Shown here: piece after piece, positions 1-6,504 of the stretch
How the letters are laid out: every line of letters starts with the position of its first letter
How positions within the stretch are numbered: position 1 is the first letter of the stretch
Position numbers and translations under genes: made by a program
Notes under the pieces: model-generated
What the model saw: only the letters and a program-made list of their open reading frames with translations
Databases searched by the model: none
Told to the model about the DNA's origin: nothing
Source of the DNA: an uncultured Hyphomicrobiales bacterium
GTDB taxonomy: Bacteria; Pseudomonadota; Alphaproteobacteria; Rhizobiales; Rhizobiaceae
NCBI GenBank assembly: GCA_943908365.1
Contig: CALTTH010000038.1
Coordinates: forward strand, 1 to 44,507
DNA: 44,507 nt
Reading direction: 5' to 3'

Positions 1-225
1 GTCCCGATCGAGCGCGTGAAGATCGTCGCAGCCACCGACATGCTGCTCGCCGATAAAGATCTGCGGGAAGGTGTTACGACCGGACTTGTCCATCATTTCC
101 TGGCGATATTGCGGATTTTCCGTCGCATTGTATTCGGTGAAATTCACGTTCTTGCTCTGCAGCAGGGCCTTGGCGCGGGCGCAATAGCCGCAGAAATCGC
201 GCGTATAGATCGTAACGGATGCCAT
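1..225 (-). CDS. grxC: Glutaredoxin 3 (GrxC), partial, C-terminus beyond window
   Basis: Small cytoplasmic glutathione-dependent disulfide reductase of the thioredoxin fold. The visible 75 residues start MASVTIYTRDFCGYCARAK, giving the redox motif Cys12-Gly-Tyr-Cys15. This is a variant of the usual CPYC of bacterial Grx3. The TFPQIF segment supplies the conserved cis-proline, and VGGCDDL is the glutathione-binding GG-C-DD motif typical of the family. The ATG is at 225. The reading frame is open at the window edge, so roughly the last 10 residues are missing. It lies 43 bases downstream of comF on the same strand and may be co-transcribed with it. The family call is secure; the in vivo partner is not visible. 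Confidence 0.93.
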   Translation of the reverse strand, partial: MASVTIYTRDFCGYCARAKALLQSKNVNFTEYNATENPQYRQEMMDKSGRNTFPQIFIGEQHVGGCDDLHALDRD

Positions 226-268
226 ATATCTCAACCTCTAAAGCTGCGTGGACCATGAATTTTGCATG

Positions 269-1027
269 TCATATAGGCCCGGATATGGCCATTGCAAAGG
301 TCAAAACAGTGACTTGCGCCGCACCTGATTTTTTCAGCCGCTTCGCCGCCGCCGAGACCGTGGCTCCCGTGGTGTAGACATCGTCGACGAGCACCACACG
401 TTTGCCAAAAATCTCCGCATCGCACCCTGGCGAAAGCGCGAACGCACCTTGGACGTTCTTCTTTCGCGCAACCGCCGAAAGCCCCACTTGGCGGCTGGTC
501 GACTTCACCCTGATCAGGGTCGCCGGCAGAAAGGGCTTTCCGGCAATCGCTGCCAGATGCCGCGCAAGTTCGGCGGATTGATTGAAACGGCGCGAGAAAA
601 ACCGCCAGCGGTGAAGCGGAACAGGAATGATGCAATCGCATTGAGTAAGCGCTTCTCCGCCTGCTCTTGCCATCCACAATGCCATCAGACCCGCGAGGTC
701 CGTGCGGTCCTGATATTTCAACTGGTGGACCAATTCGCGGGCTGGCCCGTCGTAAATCGTCGCCGACCTGAGGCGATCAAAGCTCGGTGGATTGGATATG
801 GCTTCAGCGCTGACCACTCCTTCGCCGTGGTCATAGACGAAGGGGATGCCGAGAACCTCGCAATAGGGCCGCTCGATGAATTTTATCTCTGGCCAGCATT
901 GAACACAGAAGGCCCCGGCGCCACCTGTAGCGCGACCGCAGCCGGCACAGGCCGGCGGGTAGATGACATCACTGACATAGCGAAGCAGCCGATGCAGGGG
1001 CGTTACGACAATCTGCCTTGAAACCAT
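269..1027 (-). CDS. comF: ComF family phosphoribosyltransferase-like protein
   Basis: 252-residue ComF/GntX-type protein. The N-terminus carries a double Cys-x2-Cys zinc-ribbon-like pair (Cys27, Cys30, Cys41, Cys44). The C-terminal half has the phosphoribosyltransferase PRPP-binding loop VVLVDDVYTTGAT. A conserved IIPVPLHRWRFFSRRFNQS segment lies in between. In naturally competent bacteria ComF helps DNA uptake; in rhizobia the function is unproven and competence is not implied. I chose the ATG at 1027 because the open frame upstream of it lies opposite the methyltransferase and its product does not resemble ComF. The gene diverges from the methyltransferase at 1109 with 81 bases between starts, and grxC follows it downstream. 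Confidence 0.9.
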   Translation of the reverse strand: MVSRQIVVTPLHRLLRYVSDVIYPPACAGCGRATGGAGAFCVQCWPEIKFIERPYCEVLGIPFVYDHGEGVVSAEAISNPPSFDRLRSATIYDGPARELVHQLKYQDRTDLAGLMALWMARAGGEALTQCDCIIPVPLHRWRFFSRRFNQSAELARHLAAIAGKPFLPATLIRVKSTSRQVGLSAVARKKNVQGAFALSPGCDAEIFGKRVVLVDDVYTTGATVSAAAKRLKKSGAAQVTVLTFAMAISGPI

Positions 1028-1108
1028 CGCCTTACCCTTGTGCTCCCGCGCTTGACAATAGGGGGAAACGGGTGCCTTTGCGACAGCAAAGTTATCACAG
1101 GTTCGCCA

Positions 1109-1981
1109 ATGGACATTCTTTTCGACCCGCAGCTTATTGAACGCCACCGTGAGCGCGCATTGCAGATTGGAGATCGTCAGGCTCACTTTCTGCTGAATAT
1201 TGCTGCAGACGAAATCGCCGACCGCATCGCCATCGTCGAGCGCCATTTCGATACCGCGATCGAGCTTCACGGCGCGACAGGCGTTACCGCCCAGCGGGTC
1301 ATGGAAACCGGCAAGGTGGGCTCGATGACGCGGATCGAGACCAGCGAAGATTTTCTTGTCCATGAGGTGACCTCGAAAATCTCATCCCTCGAAGACCTCG
1401 GGCTTGAGCCTGCGTCCGCCAACCTCGTGATCTCACCGCTCTCGCTGCATTTGACCAATGACACGCCGGGAACGCTGATCCAAATTCGCAAGGCGCTGAA
1501 GCCGGATGGCCTGTTTCTCGCCGCCCTCCCTGGCAGCGGCACGTTGCAGGAGCTTCGCGACGTTCTTCTGGCAACGGAGGTGGAACTGCTTGGCGGCGCA
1601 AGCCCACGTGTCATTCCCTTTGCGGATGTGCGCGATATCGGCGCGCTCTTGCAGCGCGCGGGATTTGCCCTGCCGGTCACGGATACGGAAACCTATACGG
1701 TGCGCTATGATTCTATCTTCCCGCTGATGCGCGACCTGCGCGCCATGGGCATGGCAAACCCGCTTATGGGCCGCAGCCGCACGCCGCTTACCCGACGCTT
1801 CTTCATGCGCGCAGCGGAACTTTACGCGGAACGATACAGCGATCCAGATGGACGAATCCGAGCCACCTTTTCCATTATTTACATGTCAGGCTGGGCACCG
1901 CATGAGAGCCAGCAGAAGCCGCTGAAACCCGGCTCTGCCAACGTCAGGCTTGCGGATGCATTGAAGGGGAAAAGCTCCTGA
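1109..1981 (+). CDS. NDUFAF5-like / BioC-like SAM-dependent methyltransferase-fold protein
   Basis: 290-residue class I methyltransferase-fold protein. From memory of the human sequence, the C-terminal two thirds resemble mitochondrial NDUFAF5, a complex I assembly factor that hydroxylates an arginine of NDUFS7. Matching blocks are VISPLSLHLTNDTPGTL, LKPDGLFLAALPGSGTL, QELRDVL, GGASPRVIPFADVRDIGALL and the late YMSGWAPHESQ. The SAM-binding motif I, normally D-x-G-C-G-x-G, reads ELHGATG here and is degenerate. I started at the ATG at 1109 (MDILFDP), not the open frame beginning at 1040, because the family begins near there. A role in complex I assembly, or as a biotin-pathway methyltransferase, is inference. 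It diverges from comF and converges on the Flp pilin gene. Confidence 0.82.
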   Translation: MDILFDPQLIERHRERALQIGDRQAHFLLNIAADEIADRIAIVERHFDTAIELHGATGVTAQRVMETGKVGSMTRIETSEDFLVHEVTSKISSLEDLGLEPASANLVISPLSLHLTNDTPGTLIQIRKALKPDGLFLAALPGSGTLQELRDVLLATEVELLGGASPRVIPFADVRDIGALLQRAGFALPVTDTETYTVRYDSIFPLMRDLRAMGMANPLMGRSRTPLTRRFFMRAAELYAERYSDPDGRIRATFSIIYMSGWAPHESQQKPLKPGSANVRLADALKGKSS

Positions 1982-2014
1982 AGGTGACCCGCTAGCGCTT
2001 AAAAGCAGATACTT

Positions 2015-2212
2015 TCAGGAGGGCAAGGCGTTGGTGAGGGCTTCGACAATGGTTGTTAACACGCCCAGGAGACTGTCACGCACGCTCCCCAGTCCGAGGA
2101 TCAAGGCGCCGCCAATAATGCCGATCAAAAGGCCATATTCCACGGCGGTGGTTCCGCGCGTATCGGTGACGAAATTCCAAAAGTAACGCGAGATACAATT
2201 TTTTCCGTGCAA
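2015..2212 (-). CDS. Flp/Fap-type IVb pilin subunit
   Basis: 65-residue pilin precursor. A short basic leader is followed by DTRGTTAVEYGLLIGIIGG. The prepilin peptidase (CpaA/TadV type) would cut after the Gly, leaving the invariant Glu-Tyr pair of Flp pilins and a hydrophobic helix of about 20 residues. After secretion by a Tad/Cpa machine the subunit would form thin adhesive pili. The start is inferred to be TTG at 2212, since an AGGGG ribosome site lies 8 bases upstream and no in-frame ATG precedes the pilin helix. No cpa/tad genes are nearby, so it is either an orphan subunit using machinery elsewhere or a relic. It converges on the methyltransferase with 33 bases between stops. Confidence 0.85.
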   Translation of the reverse strand: MHGKNCISRYFWNFVTDTRGTTAVEYGLLIGIIGGALILGLGSVRDSLLGVLTTIVEALTNALPS

Positions 2213-2417
2213 ATCACAAACCCCTGCCGGACCGACGCACTAGAAACGTCCTTGATCAACATGCTTGCGATAATGGATCAACAACATATCTATTTCGTTA
2301 CCGTACCTTCGACTTTTCTCCGATAAGTAGTAAAACACGGACATTGGTTATTGCTGTATTGAAGAGACGTTTAAACCACGCCCCATATCTTGCGATACTG
2401 ACCTGATGCGAGACGGA

Positions 2418-2735
2418 TCAGCAGTCGCGCCCGCTGTTATAGCCATCTACGATGCAGACGGACCCGGGCATGGGCTGCGTGATGCTGCGACGAATGCTGT
2501 AGGTTGTTGGCTGATCGCCGCGCTTGATCGAACCGGTGCTGATCATGTCGATATTGTCCGGAACCTGCGCAAAGCGGGCCGGCGAGGTCTTGCCGGCCAA
2601 CATGGGCGTCACGATCAATGAGAGAGCGATTGCCACCATGCCAAACAAAAGCGCAACGTTCAAAACGCCGATCCGGCGTGACTTGGCGGAATAAGACTGG
2701 CGGTCTTCAACGGTTTTCCAGAAATCCTCATTCAT
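2418..2735 (-). CDS. Small single-pass membrane protein of unknown function
   Basis: 105 residues. A charged cytoplasmic N-terminus is followed by one hydrophobic helix (about residues 23-47, VLNVALLFGMVAIALSLIV), then a polar domain of about 55 residues that would lie in the periplasm and ends VCIVDGYNSGRDC. That tail has two cysteines spaced 11 apart that could form a disulfide. I do not recognise the family. The ATG at 2735 has a GAGG ribosome site 7 bases upstream; a GTG directly before it (2738) is possible. It points the same way as the pilin gene 205 bases downstream, but that gap makes co-transcription uncertain. Confidence 0.7.
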   Translation of the reverse strand: MNEDFWKTVEDRQSYSAKSRRIGVLNVALLFGMVAIALSLIVTPMLAGKTSPARFAQVPDNIDMISTGSIKRGDQPTTYSIRRSITQPMPGSVCIVDGYNSGRDC

Positions 2736-2842
2736 CACTCGGCCTCACTACGCGCCATTTACCAAATCTTCAGCACTGCAATGTGCCAGAGCTTGCTAAA
2801 CGATCGGTTAACGGCGTGCCGTTTCGGGACGCGCAGGCCGGT

Positions 2843-2870
2843 TGAAAAGCGCTGCTTTCCAGGCTTTTCA
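2843..2870 (-). terminator. Possible terminator hairpin after mutT
   Basis: An 8-bp perfect inverted repeat, TGAAAAGC and GCTTTTCA, separated by 12 bases and starting 8 bases past the mutT stop. The U residues sit inside the stem and no clean U-tract follows, so it is a weak candidate for the end of the argJ-GNAT-mutT transcript. Confidence 0.35.
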
Positions 2871-2878
2871 CAGAAATT

Positions 2879-3292
2879 TTAAAGGAGATCCTGAAGGTAG
2901 GGGATAAGAGGCTCGTCAGCGGGCGGCATGGGATAATCGCGCAGAGCCTGCGGCTTGACCCATTTTACAGTCTGCCCTTCCCGCCCATGGGGTATGCCTT
3001 CGTAGCGGCGACAGACATAAAGCGGCATCAACAGGTGGAACGTCTCATAGGTGTGGCTGGCAAAGGTGAGCGGTGCAAGGCAGGCGACCTTGGTGGTAAT
3101 GCCGAGCTCTTCGTTCAGTTCACGCACCAGCGTCTCTTCAGGCGTTTCGCCCTGCTCGACCTTGCCACCGGGAAATTCCCAAAGTCCGGCAAGCGACTTG
3201 CCCTCCGGTCGCTGAGCGAGAAGTATCCGGCCATCGTGATCCACAAGGGCGCAAGCCGCGACAAGCAGGATCTTCTTGTACGGCTTATCCAT
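2879..3292 (-). CDS. mutT: MutT-like Nudix hydrolase (8-oxo-dGTP diphosphatase type)
   Basis: 137-residue Nudix enzyme predicted to hydrolyse oxidised nucleoside triphosphates such as 8-oxo-dGTP, preventing A:T to C:G transversions. The Nudix box G-x5-E-x7-R-E-U-x-E-E-x-G-U is complete at residues 43-65 (GGKVEQGE...RELNEELGI). LLAQRPEGKSLAGLWEFPGG just before it is the typical MutT approach. The chosen ATG at 3292 overlaps the stop of the upstream acetyltransferase as TGATG, which implies translational coupling; a further upstream in-frame start (3313) would overlap that gene by 22 bases. Last gene of a probable argJ-GNAT-mutT operon. Confidence 0.9.
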   Translation of the reverse strand: MDKPYKKILLVAACALVDHDGRILLAQRPEGKSLAGLWEFPGGKVEQGETPEETLVRELNEELGITTKVACLAPLTFASHTYETFHLLMPLYVCRRYEGIPHGREGQTVKWVKPQALRDYPMPPADEPLIPYLQDLL

Positions 3293-4062
3293 CACGAATT
3301 GTCCTTGCCCCAATAGCGATAGGTATAAGCCTCTTCGAAACCGAACTTCTCATAAAGAGCAAGCGCCGGCACATTGGTTGAGACGACCTGCAGCCACGCC
3401 GTCTTTGCGCCGCTGATCCGAGCCCAACGCAATGCCGAGGTAAGGATTTCACTGCCTACACCCATGCGCCGCGCAGCGCTCGCTACTTCGAGGGAAAGAA
3501 CACCTGCGAGATCATTGTCCTGCACACAGATGACGGTGGCGTGCGGATCACCTTCTACCTCTTCCTTGATGAAGAGGCCCAGATTGGGCTTGATCGAACT
3601 GACGATCTCAGCGATCGGAGAGCGGAGGGATAGGTCCTCATTGCCCACCTTGAGGCTCGCTTCCACAAACCTGCCTATATCATGGGTGGGGAGATGGGCC
3701 ATGGTTTCCGGCAATTCGGCCTGGACTAGATCCGCCGTCATCACCTTTACCTCTTCGAAGACGGTCCAGCCATTGTCGTAGAGGTGAGCCCTGAGTTCCG
3801 GCGGCATCAGCGTTGTTTCGCGGATGATCAGCGGCCTGCCGAAATCCTCGAAGCGACGGCGCGCCTTTTCCAGGCGCACATCGCAATTGCCGTAGTCGGA
3901 AGGGTCCAGAGGGACGACACAATTGATGCGCTTGGAGGGATGCGAGCCCGTCAACCGGATTTGCCAACTGCCATCATAAATGACCGACGATGCCGGCCAG
4001 GCACGAAAGCTTACCGCCTCGAGGCGGCGAACGAGTGGCAAATTGACGGCACTGCTATGCAT
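3292..4062 (-). CDS. GNAT family N-acetyltransferase
   Basis: 256-residue cytoplasmic protein with a C-terminal GNAT acetyl-CoA-binding domain. The segment VASAARRMGVGSEILTSALR matches motif A (R/Q-x-x-G-x-G/A), and the end NVPALALYEKFGFEEAYTYRYW is the usual motif B with the conserved Tyr and GF. The N-terminal half (about 140 residues) is less conserved and may be a second, degenerate GNAT fold. Substrate is unknown. I chose ATG 4062 over GTG 4077 because a GGAGG site sits 8 bases before the ATG. It starts 18 bases after argJ and its stop overlaps the mutT start, so it probably shares the argJ transcript. The position after argJ is suggestive but not proof of an amino-acid substrate. Confidence 0.86.
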   Translation of the reverse strand: MHSSAVNLPLVRRLEAVSFRAWPASSVIYDGSWQIRLTGSHPSKRINCVVPLDPSDYGNCDVRLEKARRRFEDFGRPLIIRETTLMPPELRAHLYDNGWTVFEEVKVMTADLVQAELPETMAHLPTHDIGRFVEASLKVGNEDLSLRSPIAEIVSSIKPNLGLFIKEEVEGDPHATVICVQDNDLAGVLSLEVASAARRMGVGSEILTSALRWARISGAKTAWLQVVSTNVPALALYEKFGFEEAYTYRYWGKDNS

Positions 4063-4070
4063 GGGTTTGG

Positions 4071-4075
4071 CCTCC
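4071..4075 (-). promoter_or_regulatory. Shine-Dalgarno GGAGG deciding the GNAT start
   Basis: GGAGG on the minus strand, 8 bases before the ATG at 4062 and overlapping the alternative GTG at 4077. Its placement favours the ATG as the real start. Confidence 0.7.
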
Positions 4076-4080
4076 ACCGT

Positions 4081-5322
4081 TTAGCTCCGGTAGTCGCCGT
4101 TGATTTCGACATATTCCTTGGTGAGATCGCAAGTCCAAACTGTAGCCGTGCCGTTACCAAGCCCGATATCCACCTTCACCGGAATATCCTGCTGCTTCAT
4201 CACGGCAGTGGCTTCCGCTTCGGAATAGGACGGGTCGCGTTCGCCATTGACGGCAACACGGACATGTCCGAACGAGATGGCCAGCCGGTCACGATCAGCA
4301 AGCTCGCCGGACTTGCCGACGGCCATGACGATGCGGCCCCAATTGGCGTCTTCTCCGGCAACTGCGGTTTTCACCAGCGGAGAATTAGCGATGGACAGCG
4401 CAATCTTCTTGGCGGCAGCATCGCTTTCAGCGCCGGTGACCGTCACTTCCACCATCTTGCGCGCGCCTTCGCCGTCCCGCACGACCTGAAGAGCGAGGTC
4501 TTTCAGAAGGTCGTTAAGTGCGGCACGGAAGCCTTCGAGCTTCGCATCATCGGCGTTTTCGATACGCGCCTGACCGTCGGCAGCAGCAGCGCCGGTGGCA
4601 AACAGCATCAAGGTATCGGAGGTCGACGTATCGCTGTCGACCGTCACGGAGTTGAACGTCGGGCCGACGCCTGCAGAAAGAAGCGCCTGCAAGGCAGGCG
4701 ACGCAATGTCGGCGTCAGTCACGACGTAGGAAAGCATGGTTGCCATGTCAGGTGCGATCATGCCCGCACCCTTGGCGATACCATTGATCGTGACCTCAAC
4801 GCCGCCGATCTCGGCAGTGCGAGTTGCGACCTTTGGATAGGTATCCGTGGTCATGATGGCCTTTGCGGCTTCGAGCCAGAAATCGCCCTTGGCATCGGTA
4901 TTCATCTGATCGAGAACGCCGGCAAATTTCGAGGCGTCGAGCGGCTCGCCGATCACACCGGTGGATGCCAGAAACACTTCTTTTTCGCTGCACCCGACGG
5001 CCGCGGCGGCGGATTTACCGGTCAGGTCGGTCGCTGCCCTGCCCTTCTGTCCGGTAAATGCATTCGCGTTTCCGGAATTGACCACGACCGCACGCGCGAT
5101 GCCGCCCGCAAGGTTGGCACGGCAATAATCCACCGGCGCGGATGGACAACGGGACTTGGTGAACACACCCGCAACGGCGGCCGGTTCGTCAAACACCATC
5201 AAGAGAACGTCGGTTCGGTTCTTGTACTTGATGCCAGCGGCAGCCGTCGCCATGCGCACACCGCGGATGACGGGCATCTCAGGATAGGATTTTGGAGCAA
5301 GTGGGGAGACGGCAGCGGACAT
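4081..5322 (-). CDS. argJ: Bifunctional glutamate N-acetyltransferase / amino-acid acetyltransferase ArgJ
   Basis: 413-residue arginine biosynthesis enzyme. It transfers acetyl from N-acetylornithine to glutamate and, in bifunctional forms, also makes N-acetylglutamate from acetyl-CoA. The precursor self-cleaves: the signature KGAGMIAPDMATML is present, with cleavage expected before the nucleophile Thr195 to give alpha and beta chains. STGVIGEPL and the late NGTATVWTCDLT block are also family features. The ATG at 5322 (MSAAVSPLAPK) gives the length normal for rhizobial ArgJ; an upstream TTG (5349) would add nine residues. It follows the parvulin gene and a terminator on the same strand, and leads into the GNAT-mutT pair. 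Confidence 0.97.
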   Translation of the reverse strand: MSAAVSPLAPKSYPEMPVIRGVRMATAAAGIKYKNRTDVLLMVFDEPAAVAGVFTKSRCPSAPVDYCRANLAGGIARAVVVNSGNANAFTGQKGRAATDLTGKSAAAAVGCSEKEVFLASTGVIGEPLDASKFAGVLDQMNTDAKGDFWLEAAKAIMTTDTYPKVATRTAEIGGVEVTINGIAKGAGMIAPDMATMLSYVVTDADIASPALQALLSAGVGPTFNSVTVDSDTSTSDTLMLFATGAAAADGQARIENADDAKLEGFRAALNDLLKDLALQVVRDGEGARKMVEVTVTGAESDAAAKKIALSIANSPLVKTAVAGEDANWGRIVMAVGKSGELADRDRLAISFGHVRVAVNGERDPSYSEAEATAVMKQQDIPVKVDIGLGNGTATVWTCDLTKEYVEINGDYRS

Positions 5323-5360
5323 GGAATCGACCTGCGTTAGGGGAGACAATGCTGGAAGCG

Positions 5361-5388
5361 AGAAAAGGGCGGCTGAACGCCGCCCTCA
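5361..5388 (-). terminator. Intrinsic terminator after the parvulin gene
   Basis: Read on the minus strand, an 8-bp perfect stem AGGGCGGC/GCCGCCCT (5366-5373 with 5379-5386), a 5-base loop and then TTTTCTC. It lies 12 bases past the parvulin stop and 43 bases before the argJ start, so argJ probably has its own promoter or depends on read-through. Confidence 0.8.
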
Positions 5389-5400
5389 TGCGTGAGGCAC

Positions 5401-6264
5401 TTACTGCTGCGGCTGAGCGTCTTGCGCCTTATTGACCTCGTCATATTCCTTGCGGAGCGTTTCGTCCTTGATATCGACCTTCTGCTCGGCCTTGGCCTTC
5501 TTGATGAGATCCATATACTTGTCACGCATGACGAGCTGGCGAACCTGCGGTTCGACCTGCTCGAAGGCCGGCGGAGGCGAAATGCGCTTGTCTTCGACCT
5601 TGATCACGTGGAAGCCGAACTGAGACTTGACCGGCTCCTTGGTGTAGGCGCCCTTCTCCAGCTTAAATGCGGCTTCTTCGAATTCAGGAACCATACGGCC
5701 CTTGCCGAACCAGCCGAGATCGCCGCCGTCATCCTTGTTGGAGTCGGTCGACTTTTCCTTCGCCAGTTCCGCGAAATCCTTGCCGGCATCGAGCTGCTTG
5801 ATCACGTCCTTGGCTTCTTCTTCCGTCGCAACCAGAATGTGAGCAGCCTTGACTTCTTCTTCCTTCGGAAGTGCAGCAACTTCCTTGTCGTAACGTGCCT
5901 TCACCTCGGCATCGGTGATCGCGTCAGCCACGTGCTTGCGGAAATAGGCGTTGTGCAATTCGCGGTCGGAGATGAAGTTCAGGCGCTTCTTGAAGTCGTC
6001 GGTCTTGTCCAGACCTTCGGCAGTCGCGCCCTCGACCAAAAGCTTCACTTCGATCGCGCTGGAAAGAGCGGCAACCTTCTTCTGCTCATCCGGGAGCTGG
6101 GCCAGCTGGGAGTCGAGATTGCTCATGGCCAGATTGAGTTCCGACTGACGAATCTCGAGATCGCCGACTGTGGCCACCACGGCGTCTTCCTGGGCGAAGG
6201 CAGGGAAGTGAAGACCAAGCCCGGCCACGATCACGGCAGCGGCGATTCTATTGTAGCGCAACAT
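5401..6264 (-). CDS. Periplasmic parvulin-type peptidyl-prolyl cis-trans isomerase
   Basis: 287-residue SurA/PrsA-like foldase. The signal peptide is MLRYNRIAAAVIVAGLGLHF plus PAFA, with likely cleavage before QED. An N-terminal helical chaperone region (SQLAQLPDEQKKVAAL) precedes a parvulin domain running from AAHILVATEEEAKDV through FAELAKEKSTD and GGDLGWFGKGRMVPEFEEAAF to SQFGFHVIKVED. The C-terminus is charged and Gln-rich. It would assist folding of exported or outer-membrane proteins. I start at ATG 6264, because AAAGG precedes it by 6 bases and it opens directly into the signal peptide. It diverges from secA, a fitting neighbour since both act on exported proteins. Confidence 0.92.
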   Translation of the reverse strand: MLRYNRIAAAVIVAGLGLHFPAFAQEDAVVATVGDLEIRQSELNLAMSNLDSQLAQLPDEQKKVAALSSAIEVKLLVEGATAEGLDKTDDFKKRLNFISDRELHNAYFRKHVADAITDAEVKARYDKEVAALPKEEEVKAAHILVATEEEAKDVIKQLDAGKDFAELAKEKSTDSNKDDGGDLGWFGKGRMVPEFEEAAFKLEKGAYTKEPVKSQFGFHVIKVEDKRISPPPAFEQVEPQVRQLVMRDKYMDLIKKAKAEQKVDIKDETLRKEYDEVNKAQDAQPQQ

Positions 6265-6504
6265 ATTGAACCTTTCGGAGACAAAGCCGGCTCCAGACGT
6301 GGTTTTCCGGCTGAAAAAACTTCCAAACACCGGAATGTGGCCATTCTGTAACGGGCAGAACCGTTGACATCATTTGCCCCCCCTCTTATCTGTCACGCAA
6401 TCTCGCGTCCAGATGCGTTTCGGGGTGTCGTCCGTCATTTGTGCGTTATTGCCGATGACGCATAAAGCGCCCGACGAAACGAAATTTCAGAAAGGGCCAG
6501 TTGG

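Noticed and set aside
3784..5340. 518-codon plus-strand open frame opposite argJ and the GNAT gene
   Set aside because: Spans two well-supported genes antisense and has no domain features.
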